This document shows, piece after piece, positions 8,498 through 16,733 of a DNA stretch of 20,486 bases. A program made the position numbers and the translations under genes. Source of the DNA: Chrysochromulina parva (Eukaryota; Haptophyta; Prymnesiales; Chrysochromulinaceae); the NCBI GenBank assembly GCA_002887195.1, contig PJAB01000805.1, positions 1-20,486 of the forward strand, given 5' to 3'. Positions within the stretch are counted from its first letter, which is position 1. Every line of letters starts with the position of its first letter. The notes below the pieces were generated by a model. That model did no database searches. It saw only the letters and a program-made list of their open reading frames with translations, and was not told the origin of the DNA.

Positions 8498-8628
8498 GTT
8501 GCCTCACAAACTGCATCACCGAAGCATCGGCCACGTGGCGTTGCGCGTGTCCAGTTGCACGTGCTGGAACCCTCAGAAGTCGTGCATAGCGGCACACGTA
8601 TGGCTTCGCGCGTTATTGAGCATCAAAA
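8498..8628. promoter_or_regulatory. Compact divergent promoter region
   Basis: Only 131 bp separate the start codon of the BSD-kinase gene (-) from that of the Nup96-like gene (+), so both promoters must overlap here unless either true start is elsewhere. No clear TATA box is visible. Confidence 0.4.
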
Positions 8629-10830
8629 ATGCTGCCCTTGGTGGAGGCGTCTTACACCGCGCGGCGGGCTCACGCTGTACGCAACGAACCACGCGACAGG
8701 AGCAACCCAGCGCTTTGCAAGCAGCCGCCGCCCACGAGCCGCTGGCGCGCCTCCTTCAGCGCTAGCGGCAATCTGCTCACCTTTGGCAGCCGCAGCGTTG
8801 AACTCATCGATTTGTCCAAGTTCGACCGCACCAGGGACCCGGAAGACCCGTCGCCGCGCGAGCGCATGGAGAGGTCGCTCAAGGTGCACGTCGACCACAA
8901 CGCTCACCGCAAGCCCCTGCAGCACCACACACTGCTGCGCGACTACAAGGTTGCGGTGGTGGGCACAGATCGGGAGGCGCCGCAACACGCGCTGGCGGAG
9001 CAGCACGTGTGGAAGCTCGTCGCCGCCCTCTTCCTGCCCGTTGGCAAGGACCTCGTGCCGACAGAGGGGCTCGGCCTCGGGCGCGACGAGGGCGCCGACG
9101 AGAGCACCGAGGCCACCCGGCGGCTGGAGGCGCTCAGGGCGTGGCTTCGCGCCGCGCAGTGGGACGCGGGAGCCATCGAGCGGTGCAAGCGTGACGAGGC
9201 CATCGAGCAGGACAGCGAGGCCGGCTCTGTCTGGCCTCTGCTCAAGGCGGCGGACCCTGCGGAGGCCTGCAAGGCCGCTCTGGATGACGGGCGAGCGTAC
9301 CTCGGCGCATTGCTCGCGCAGCCGACGGGATGCGTGCGCAACGATCTCATGGCGCAGCTGCGCAGTTGGGAGGGCGAGCCGCCGGAGATGGTACCGGAGC
9401 CGCTCAAGCGCTATTTCGGCCTGCTAGCTGGCACGGTCAGCAGCTGGAACGAGGGCCCAGGCAAGGTCAGCAGCTGGATGCACTCATACACGCTCGAGCT
9501 TCTCGAGGAGCAGCGCCCGCCTGGCTGGCCACACTCATATGCGCCCGCGCCGCCGGCGCCGCCAGCCGATGCGAACGGGGCACCCCCGACGGAGATGGGC
9601 GCAGCGTGGCATCTGCTGCGCCTCAAGGCGGCGGGCGGCGCGCACGCTGACCAGCCGCTCGGCCCGCTGCCCATGGGCCCCCCAACCCGCCCCCCAACCC
9701 GCGGCGCACGCAAGAACGCGGGGGGCACGGGCGCCCAGACCGCTCTCCGTCTGGGTGACTTCAGCTTCGCGTGGCACCTCGAGCGCGTCGTCGCGCCGCT
9801 GCTTGGCGTACGTGGCGGCTCGCCGCGGCTGCACGACGCATTCGCGCACCAGCTCGAGATCTCCTGGGAAAGTTTCGTCGACGCCCATCTCCGTGGCGCG
9901 AGATTCGACCACGCGCTCGGCTGCCGGTGGGTCGAGGTGGACACGCGCATGCATACCACTCCGAGTGCGCGCGAGCTGAGGAGCGACGTGCTCGCCACGA
10001 GGCTCGCCCAGCACGGCGCCAACGCCCGTTTCAGCTGCGACGAGCTCGAAGAAATCCTGCGACCCATGAGATTGGACGAGTTACGCCCTGATGACTACGT
10101 GCGCGATGCGCGCGGCACGTGCTGGGTGCCCGCGCCGGACGGGCGGCTCCTCGATCTGCTTGCGCGCCAGGCGCTCCCTGATGAGCCCTCGCCCCGCGTC
10201 CTTGCGCTGCTCGAGCTCGACCACGGCCGTGGCGCCCCGCTGCCGTACATGGCGTCCCAACTCTTGGGCCGCCAAGTCGGCAGCTCCCCCGGCCTCGAGG
10301 GTGCGGCTCCGTGGGCGCTGTCGTGGTCGAGCCGACGGGCGCTGCTCGTCGTGCACACGCTGGCGGCCGTACGTGCGCGCAGCGCCTTCCACCACGCGCT
10401 CACGGCCAAGCACTTCCTCGCGATCGTGCGCCTCGGGGGTGCTACGGCGTACGACTTGAACTTGCGCAAGCACGCGTGGGATGAAGCGCTGTGCGCGGTG
10501 GAGGCGCTGCTGCCGGCGGCGCTACTCACTGACGACGGGCCAGATGCGAATCTGCGCGCGCTTCTCAACGATCTCGAGCGCACGGCGCAGGAGTGCGATG
10601 CCAAGCAGCGCTGGCCCGCCTCGCCCGCCGCCGCCGCCGCCGCGGGAATACCCGGCCCCGTCGTCGACGGCGGCGCCCCGAAGCGGCGCGCGCAGGGCGC
10701 CACCGTGGCAGGTGGCCGCTCGTTCGCGACGGCCGCCAAGAAGGCGATGGACGCCGCGGCCGAGGAGGAGTTGCGCTACGGCCGGTGGAGCGAGCACACG
10801 CTCGCGGCGATCGCGGCGTACGCCTCGTGA
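8629..10830 (+). CDS. Nup96-like scaffold nucleoporin (ACE1-type helical protein)
   Basis: A 733-residue intronless frame, mostly alpha-helical in composition. Near residues 38-53, RWRASFSASGNLLTFG resembles the strand that precedes the helical body of Nup96/Nup145C. Residues 125-135 (QHVWKLVAALF) fit the Trp-x-Leu-x-x-Ala-Leu-Phe motif of Nup96, and AWLRAAQW with the later DPAEACKAALDDG...LGALLAQPTG fits the order of the ACE1 crown, where a short Ala-rich helix pair carries A-x-x-x-A-x-x-x-G-x-x-x-L-x-x-L-L. Nup96 belongs to the Y complex of the nuclear pore. Here it stands alone and is not fused to an FG-repeat Nup98 as in many eukaryotes, unless an upstream exon is missed. The first 35 residues look unconstrained, so the start is uncertain. 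Sec31 or Sec16, which share the fold, are the alternatives. Confidence 0.55.
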   Translation: MLPLVEASYTARRAHAVRNEPRDRSNPALCKQPPPTSRWRASFSASGNLLTFGSRSVELIDLSKFDRTRDPEDPSPRERMERSLKVHVDHNAHRKPLQHHTLLRDYKVAVVGTDREAPQHALAEQHVWKLVAALFLPVGKDLVPTEGLGLGRDEGADESTEATRRLEALRAWLRAAQWDAGAIERCKRDEAIEQDSEAGSVWPLLKAADPAEACKAALDDGRAYLGALLAQPTGCVRNDLMAQLRSWEGEPPEMVPEPLKRYFGLLAGTVSSWNEGPGKVSSWMHSYTLELLEEQRPPGWPHSYAPAPPAPPADANGAPPTEMGAAWHLLRLKAAGGAHADQPLGPLPMGPPTRPPTRGARKNAGGTGAQTALRLGDFSFAWHLERVVAPLLGVRGGSPRLHDAFAHQLEISWESFVDAHLRGARFDHALGCRWVEVDTRMHTTPSARELRSDVLATRLAQHGANARFSCDELEEILRPMRLDELRPDDYVRDARGTCWVPAPDGRLLDLLARQALPDEPSPRVLALLELDHGRGAPLPYMASQLLGRQVGSSPGLEGAAPWALSWSSRRALLVVHTLAAVRARSAFHHALTAKHFLAIVRLGGATAYDLNLRKHAWDEALCAVEALLPAALLTDDGPDANLRALLNDLERTAQECDAKQRWPASPAAAAAAGIPGPVVDGGAPKRRAQGATVAGGRSFATAAKKAMDAAAEEELRYGRWSEHTLAAIAAYAS

Positions 10831-11133
10831 GCTGGCACAGTGGAGGGTGTGGGGCCACGAGTAGGCCACGAGGGGTGCGACGGGCGACACTGTACAAGGA
10901 GGAAGCACGTGCAGACTGAGGGATGGATGCACAGAGGTTCAAAGGGGCAACAAGGCGTGCGCATGTGTTCTCTTCTTTTCGAGGGGTCGATCCATTTTAC
11001 ATGTGTACAGCGTGATATCAACATATCATCTCGTATCAAAGGGGTGACCGGAATATGAAATGCAAATCGCGAGCACCTCTCCTCTTTTCTCCGACGGACT
11101 CTGACCCGCCCACCGGCCGTCCATCCCGGGATC
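10831..11133. other. Intergenic region with TGTACA/ACATGTGTACA elements
   Basis: About 300 bp between the Nup96-like gene and the next gene. CTGTACA occurs near 10889 and TTACATGTGTACAG at about 10994-11007; both resemble the 3' motif seen after other genes here. No gene is supported. Confidence 0.5.
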
Positions 11134-11979
11134 ATGGCAGTGCACACAATACAGCGGCGCAGACCAGTGACGTTTTGCGCAAAGACGGGGTCGGGTCGCG
11201 TCGATGCGTACGGCTCGACGATTGTTCTATGCCCGGCATGCAGCTTCCGTATGGCAGCCGAACAAAGCACCCTGTTCAGCGCTTTCCTTACCGTCCCCGA
11301 CCTCGCGCTGTTGGTTCGCAGTGAGTGCCAGCCTACAACGAGTGCTCGTGGTCAGGAGGTCGAAGAGCTGGCGCCAATGCTGAGCTCCTCGGCACAGCGT
11401 ATGCTGCTCGAAAATAACGCGGGAGGCTCGTCGAGGATCTCGGAGGCAATGAGCCTCGAGTGCCTCTACCGCGCCTTTGGCGCCAAGTTGCTCAAGACGG
11501 AGATGGAGTTAAGATACTGGCCGAGCAATGGCTCGATCACCGACTACTCTATTGAGGTGGACACAGTTTGCCTCGGCGTGTCCGTGACACGCGCAATGGG
11601 GCGGCCCGGCGAGCAGTACAGCGTCGAGGCTGCGGAAGCTCTGCTTCGCAAGAAGCTCACAGGTGTATTGCGTTCGTCTGAGACGTGCATGGATGACCTC
11701 AAGAAACAAATCCTGCACGTCTGGGCGAGGACATCACACGAGGCAGACGTGATCGAGCTTGCTTACAGCACATTCGATCCCGAGCTCGTCAGCTCGACGG
11801 TCGTGCTCGTCACCGTGTGCAACTTCGCGCTGCTTTTCGAGGAGAAGTCGCGTTCGCCGATTTCGCGATGCCGTCCGCCCAAGGGATTCAAGGACGAGGC
11901 ACATATCCGTGTGCTGCAGGAGAGCGACCCCATCGGCTGCAACTGCTCCCGAGCTCGAGAAGATGTGCTCTGCAGCTAG
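11134..11979 (+). CDS. Protein of unknown function with a conserved-looking alpha/beta core
   Basis: A 281-residue frame. The central part looks like a real, constrained domain: AKLLKTEMELRYWPSNGS, then ITDYSIEVD, then LGVSVTRAMGR (124-157), followed by EAAEALLRKKLTGVLRSSE and KKQILHVWA, and a hydrophobic STVVLVTVCN strand. I recall similar arrangements in unannotated algal and fungal proteins but cannot name the family. The strand-turn-strand layout with Glu125, Asp137 and a V-S-V-T strand loosely recalls PD-(D/E)XK nuclease-like folds, but a Lys at the expected place is missing; this is a weak guess. The first 85 residues and the last 40 are less convincing and could hold missed splice sites. 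Met1 has G at +4. Confidence 0.6.
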   Translation: MAVHTIQRRRPVTFCAKTGSGRVDAYGSTIVLCPACSFRMAAEQSTLFSAFLTVPDLALLVRSECQPTTSARGQEVEELAPMLSSSAQRMLLENNAGGSSRISEAMSLECLYRAFGAKLLKTEMELRYWPSNGSITDYSIEVDTVCLGVSVTRAMGRPGEQYSVEAAEALLRKKLTGVLRSSETCMDDLKKQILHVWARTSHEADVIELAYSTFDPELVSSTVVLVTVCNFALLFEEKSRSPISRCRPPKGFKDEAHIRVLQESDPIGCNCSRAREDVLCS

Positions 11980-12558
11980 TACTGAGTACGGATGGTGGCC
12001 GGTACATGTAAGAAGCGCGGAAGCCGGAACACTGCGGAATTAAGCGGAACGCTGTGCCGCGACTGCGCACCCGTTGGTGTTCCATGCTCATAGCCAAAGC
12101 TTTCCGTCACCTCGCTCGCCGCACCAGTTCCTTGTTGGCAATACTTGCCATCACGGCACTTCACCCGTTCACCGTTAACTTCACCGGCACCACGCACCAG
12201 CGCCCACCCAAGCGTCCTCTAGCGTCCACTCCAGGCCGCAGGTCCACAACAAGGGCACTACACGAGCGGCACCAGTGTCAACCAGCGATAAATGATTTCA
12301 TAATGCTAATAACCCCTCGCGAGCCTTTCGAATTCGATTCTGAGGCTGGGTCCTCGGACGACGCGAGCCAGTGATGTGGAGCCACGAGCCACGAGCGGCC
12401 CAGTGCGGGTGGGAGGTATTCACCGCACGCACAGACGCACACGTGGGCGGGCGCGTCCCTCTCGAGTTCACACATGGGTCTCGCCGCACGCACGCTCTTT
12501 CATGGGTTGTTTCTCCACTCTCCGCCCTCACAGCAAACCATAAGTCCGGCGGCGCGGG
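11980..12558. other. Intergenic region upstream of the formin
   Basis: Beyond the ACATGTAA at 12004, I see no supported gene, TATA box or repeat. The short frames here lack any recognisable domain. Confidence 0.55.
12004..12011 (+). terminator. Candidate 3'-end signal ACATGTAA
   Basis: The octamer lies 24 nt after the TAG of the preceding gene, matching the octamer after the propeller-MYB gene in sequence and distance. Confidence 0.35.
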
Positions 12559-15500
12559 ATGAGCAGCCGTGCCAGCACAACCCACTGGGGGCGGCTGCTC
12601 TGTACGGGCACGGCCGAGCAGACGCCGTACCGGCGTATCGAGCTCACGAGCACCGAATTTGTCATCGGCCGCGACCCAAAGAGCAACGAGGTGTACAACA
12701 ACCCGCAGCTCTCGTCGACGCACTGCAAGATTGTCCTCAAGCGCCCCTCCGAAGAGTCCCGTGCGGCGGCAGACGAGGACGACGGGGACGAGCCCATCGC
12801 CGAGGTGTGGCTCTACGACCTCTCGTCCAATGGCACGTTCTTAAACCACCAAAAGGTTGGCAAGGGCAACAGCGTGCGCATGAAGCAGAACGATGAGATC
12901 GGCTTCATCAAGCCGAGCGGCGGAGCGAATCCGCCGCCGTTCGCGTTCATCTTCCAGGAGTTTATTGGCGACCTCGAGCCGTACGAGCTCGAAGCGCTCA
13001 TTGGGCCGCGTCCTCGTGGTGTGCCGGCGCTGGTGCAGCTCTTTGCTCCCGGCTCTGAGCTCCCACCTCGGCCGCCGTTGGAGCTGTTGAGCGCGCCGCT
13101 GCTGAACGCGCCGCTGCCTCTGGGCGGCGTGGGCGCGGCCGCCGCGCACGAGGAGGACGCGGAGCTCGCGGAGACGGAGGCGATGGTCCAGTCGTTCCGC
13201 ATCCTCGCGGCTCCAGACGCGGTGGGCCTGCGCGAGCTCAACGGAACCCTGCGTGGGCGCAAGTTCGACATGAAGAAGTTCGTGGCGTGCGACGGGCCGC
13301 AGGCGTTGCTCGACGTGATTGCCGAGGTGCAGGCGAAGCCCACGCCCTCGTACTCCGACCTAGGCATCCTCGAAGGCACCCTCGATGCGCTCAAGGAGCT
13401 GCTCAATGCTCCCGAAGGCGCACGTTACCTGCTCGACAATGCGGGGGCTGTCGACTCGATCGTCGCTGTGCTGCGCGTGGGCGAGGGCAAGGTGCTCACG
13501 AAGGCGCTCCAGCTGCTCACGCAGCTCGTCGTCAACGCGAGGGACACCGAGCTCCCCTCGATCGAGGCCGCGCTGCGCCGCCCGCACAAGTACACGGCTG
13601 GTGGAGCTAGCTTCGCGCCGACTCTGTGCGCTCTGCTCAAAGGCAAAGGAGAAGGTGAATCCGCTGAGGCGGGGGTCGCAACGCACGCGCTCATCCTCGC
13701 GAACACGCTGCTCACGCTCTCGGAGCAGCGGGCCAAGCTCGCCGAAGAGCTCATGAGCGATGCCGTTGAGGATGCTCTGTCTGAACTCGAGCCGCTGCTG
13801 GCCGCCTCGGGCGGCGCCGAGCTGCGCACGCAACTCGACGCGCTCAAGACGGCGCTCAGTCCACCGCCGCCGGCGGATGCAAGCGCGCCCGCCGCCGCCG
13901 TCGCCGCCGATGACGTGCCACTGCTGCCCGCGCCGCCGCCAATCACGCCACCTGCGCAGCCGGTATCGGCACCGCCGGCCTTGGCGCCGCCCCCCCTGGC
14001 GACGGCCTTGGCGCCCGCCTTAACGCCGCCCCCCCCATTGGCGCCGCCCCCCCTGGCGCCGCCGGCCATAATGATGCCGACAAGCGGCGGGGCGCCACCG
14101 CCGCCGCTGCCCCTTGGCAGGGTGCCGCCGCCGCCTCCCGCGCTCGGCGGTGGCCCCGGCGGCCCGCCGCCGCCGCCCCCCATGCCGCCGCCGCCGCCGC
14201 CTACCGGTACCGCCCCAGGTCTGTCGAGTGCGCCCAAGACCAACAATCTGCGCATGCTGCATTGGAGCAAGGTGACGCCGGCGCAGCTAGACGCGTCGTC
14301 GGTGTGGCGGCAGCTGCCACCGGTGCCACCGGTCCCGGCGGCCAAGATCAAGGACATGTTCACAGTGAAGCCCGTGGTTCTGCGGGGCGCGGCCGCTGGC
14401 GACGGCAAGGCGCCACGCAACGCCGCGGCGTCGGCCAAGGTCACCTTCCTCGAGCTGAAGCGCATCAACCAGATCGGGATCGCGATGGCCAAGTTTCGGC
14501 TGACGAACACGCAGATCCATGCAGCGGTGCTCTCGCTCGACGAACGCGTCTTCTCGGACCCAAACTTCATCTCGACAATCCAGCGCTCGCTCGTTCCAAC
14601 CGAAGAGGAGCGCGCCAAGCTGCAGCCGTATCTGGATAAGGAGCTGGATGCGGGCGCGCTCGCGTCGACCGAGGAGCTTCTGCTGCTCATGGCGGGCATC
14701 CCGCGGCTGCAGCAACGGCTCGAGTGCCTCGGGACGAAGCTCTCTCTGCGCGCGCGGCTGCGTGAGCTCGGGGCGCATCTGGATGCCCTCGATGCGGCGG
14801 TGCGTGCTGCGCGCACTTCCAAGGCGCTGCCGGTGCTGCTCGCGCTCGTGCTGCAGATTGGCAACCTGCTCAACGAGGGCACGGCCAAGGGCAAGGCGGA
14901 GGCTTTCAAGCTCGAGGACCTGCAGAAGCTCGGCGACGTCAAGTCGACGAGCGAGCCGCAGACGAGCCTGCTCACGCTCGTGGCGCAGCTCGCGCAATCT
15001 CACTCTCGAGATATAGGGAAGCAGCTGCACGCCGAGTTGAGCGCCGTCGCCGAGACGCGCGAGCTCAAGTACGAGGCGCTGCTCGAGAAGGCGGCCGAGC
15101 TGCGCGCCGAGGTGCACATGATCACGTGCGAGCTGTCCACGTTTGAGAAGGCTTCCGACGCCGACCGCTTCGGCGATGTGCTCCGACCTTTTCACGCGGA
15201 CGCGAGTCAGCAGCAGGCAGCTCTGGACGCGCGGCTCGAGGCGACACGCCAGAGCCTTGCGGCGCTCTCCACTTTCCTCGCCGACAAGCCCGACTCGAGC
15301 GCACCTGAGGCGGTGCTGCTGAGACTGTACGCGTTTGAGACCTCCTTCGGCAAGGCGTGCCGCGACAATGAGCGCCAAGCCAATCTGGAGAAGACGAAGA
15401 AGAAGGAGATTGAGGCTGCCGAGGCGCGACGCAAGTCAGGCGGTGGCAACTCGCCCGGCCTCGACCCTCTCGGGAGCTCCGCCAAGGTGCGCAAGCAGGT

Positions 15501-15657
15501 GCCGCGCCGCATCGTGCAAGCGGGCGGAGAGCTCATGGCGAGCATCCAAGGGTCGCTTCGCCGTGGCGACTATCAGAAGCTGCTGGCGCAGCGCCTTGCG
15601 ATGCGCCGACACTCGATGGCGGAAGGCGCCGAGGAACGAAGCCAGGATGACGCGTAA
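12559..15657 (+). CDS. Formin with N-terminal FHA domain (FHA-FH3-like-FH1-FH2-DAD-like)
   Basis: A 1032-residue intronless frame. Residues 12-132 are an FHA domain, the phosphothreonine-binding fold, with its signature Gly37-Arg38, Ser52-x-x-His55 and Asn91-Gly92. Residues about 190-430 are helical repeats like the FH3/armadillo region of diaphanous formins. Residues 435-555 are an FH1 polyproline tract, which recruits profilin-actin. FH2 starts at NNLRMLHWSKV (Trp569), with the QIGI core (638-641), the GNLLN motif (768-772) and FKLEDLQKL, and runs to about 960. The end, GELMASIQGSLRRGDY followed by basic residues (990-1017), resembles a diaphanous autoregulatory domain. It should nucleate and elongate actin filaments and be autoinhibited. 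FHA in place of a GTPase-binding domain suggests control by phosphorylation, which is inference. It is convergent with the MsrA gene. Confidence 0.93.
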   Translation: MSSRASTTHWGRLLCTGTAEQTPYRRIELTSTEFVIGRDPKSNEVYNNPQLSSTHCKIVLKRPSEESRAAADEDDGDEPIAEVWLYDLSSNGTFLNHQKVGKGNSVRMKQNDEIGFIKPSGGANPPPFAFIFQEFIGDLEPYELEALIGPRPRGVPALVQLFAPGSELPPRPPLELLSAPLLNAPLPLGGVGAAAAHEEDAELAETEAMVQSFRILAAPDAVGLRELNGTLRGRKFDMKKFVACDGPQALLDVIAEVQAKPTPSYSDLGILEGTLDALKELLNAPEGARYLLDNAGAVDSIVAVLRVGEGKVLTKALQLLTQLVVNARDTELPSIEAALRRPHKYTAGGASFAPTLCALLKGKGEGESAEAGVATHALILANTLLTLSEQRAKLAEELMSDAVEDALSELEPLLAASGGAELRTQLDALKTALSPPPPADASAPAAAVAADDVPLLPAPPPITPPAQPVSAPPALAPPPLATALAPALTPPPPLAPPPLAPPAIMMPTSGGAPPPPLPLGRVPPPPPALGGGPGGPPPPPPMPPPPPPTGTAPGLSSAPKTNNLRMLHWSKVTPAQLDASSVWRQLPPVPPVPAAKIKDMFTVKPVVLRGAAAGDGKAPRNAAASAKVTFLELKRINQIGIAMAKFRLTNTQIHAAVLSLDERVFSDPNFISTIQRSLVPTEEERAKLQPYLDKELDAGALASTEELLLLMAGIPRLQQRLECLGTKLSLRARLRELGAHLDALDAAVRAARTSKALPVLLALVLQIGNLLNEGTAKGKAEAFKLEDLQKLGDVKSTSEPQTSLLTLVAQLAQSHSRDIGKQLHAELSAVAETRELKYEALLEKAAELRAEVHMITCELSTFEKASDADRFGDVLRPFHADASQQQAALDARLEATRQSLAALSTFLADKPDSSAPEAVLLRLYAFETSFGKACRDNERQANLEKTKKKEIEAAEARRKSGGGNSPGLDPLGSSAKVRKQVPRRIVQAGGELMASIQGSLRRGDYQKLLAQRLAMRRHSMAEGAEERSQDDA

Positions 15658-15949
15658 AAGAGCCCAAACATCCAGATGCGGACGGAGCAGCTGGGCGGCG
15701 ATCAACGAGGCCGAATACGCGCAGAATCTCGAGCGGGCGCGGACGCCCGCAGCTGCCTGCGAGGCGAACACGAAAACTGGCTCTGCTGGGTGCGCTCGTG
15801 CTGGGTGCGCTCATCGCGACTCCGTGGCGTGGTGTGAGGAGACCGAATCGTGATGATCGACCCTATTAGGCCACATCCGTGTGCCACAAGCGACATGTCT
15901 CAACTGTACAGCTGTACGGTGTGACCTCGCTGCTGCCTCGCTGCCCGCT

Positions 15950-16002
15950 GCCCGCTGCCCGAGCAGCTCAGCAGAGCCGGCCCTAGGCGGCGGGCAGCGG
16001 GC
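15950..16002. repeat. Perfect 12-bp inverted repeat, strong hairpin
   Basis: GCCCGCTGCCCG at 15950-15961 pairs fully with CGGGCAGCGGGC at 15991-16002 across a 29-base loop. The left arm is part of a CGCTGCC-type short tandem repeat. In the formin transcript it would be a very stable 3' UTR hairpin. Confidence 0.8.
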
Positions 16003-16065
16003 GCCGCGGCGCGGTGGGTAGCACGGTCGACGAGAGTGACCGGTGAGTGAGTTGTATCTTGTATC

Positions 16066-16075
16066 TGTAAATAAA
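16066..16075 (+). terminator. Probable polyadenylation signal (TGTAAATAAA) of the formin gene
   Basis: A canonical AATAAA at 16070-16075, overlapping TGTAA at 16066-16070, lies about 410 nt after the formin stop. A second AATAAA is at 16163-16168. Either would give a plausible 3' UTR. Confidence 0.45.
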
Positions 16076-16590
16076 CGAAAGCTACACGGAACACGCCGAG
16101 CGCCACGTAAGCGCCACGTCGAGCGACGGACCGCGACCGGAACGTTACCGGAACGCGTCTCGAATAAAGCGAAATTCATGGCGAAATTATATCTGACGTA
16201 ATCGACGTGTTGCCTACGTCGAAGTAACGAGTTCTGCTAGAAGTAAGAAGACGCCTAGACTGCATGCGCCATGCCCGAGACCACGAATCCACGTCTGACG
16301 CCAGAACGCGAATTCGCGGTTCCGGGCCACGTCGTATTCCGTTCCCGCGATCGCATTCCCGATCTCGGTCCTGCCGGAGCTCCTCAAGCTCAAAGTCAAA
16401 CCCGCGCGTGGTCGAGGCCTGGTCGCGCTGGCGTCCGCTGAGTGTGGAGACGTGTCATGCCTGTCACAAAACGAGCGAGAGGACGTTCAGTCGCTCTAGC
16501 GACGCAAGTTCTCTTCTGACTTCTGTTTTGTTTGATCGCGCAGAACTTAAAAGAATCTGAACGGGCGGGGCTATAGCGACTATAGCGCGC

Positions 16591-16670
16591 GCACGACATC
16601 TGTTTCTCTCACGCCTGACACAAGCCAAACGGCTGTGGCATCGGGCTATCATCATATCGAGACATCGTGC
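16591..16670 (-). promoter_or_regulatory. Candidate SECIS element of the MsrA gene
   Basis: Found on the MsrA sense strand 64 nt past its TAG. Helix I: 16670-16660 pairs with 16601-16591, 11 bp with two G-U pairs. Internal loop: 8 nt (16659-16652) opposite 6 nt (16607-16602). Core: UGAU at 16651-16648, preceded by A, faces UGAG at 16611-16608, giving the tandem G-A pairs of a SECIS quartet. Helix II: 16646-16638 with 16621-16613, eight of nine paired. Apical part: bulge CAC (16637-16635), then a 4-bp helix AGCC/GGCT with loop GUUU, which is a type II layout. The usual AAR is absent; CC at 16638-16637 may stand in, as in the CC-type SECIS of some selenoproteins. SECIS elements direct selenocysteine insertion at UGA. 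Confidence 0.68.
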
Positions 16671-16733
16671 ACCACATCCTGACCGCTCAGCGGTTGTGCG
16701 GGCATGCATGGCAGTGTTTCTCCAACGGAGCCG

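Larger units (their letters stand above)
15658..16590. other. Long 3' region between the convergent formin and MsrA genes
   Basis: No gene is supported in this stretch of about 930 bases. It holds a strong inverted repeat (15950-16002), formin-sense AATAAA signals at 16070 and 16163, and, on the minus strand, the distal 3' UTR of MsrA. The region around 16500-16560 is AT-richer than the surroundings. Confidence 0.6.

Noticed and set aside
13425..14975. A 516-codon open frame antisense to the formin
   Set aside because: It is a shadow of GC-rich FH1/FH2 coding sequence: Ser/Gly/Arg-rich, no domain, and the plus strand is clearly coding.
16264..16560. A 98-codon plus-strand frame opposite the MsrA 3' region
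   Set aside because: Ser/Arg-rich with no domain, in a region of 3' UTR character.
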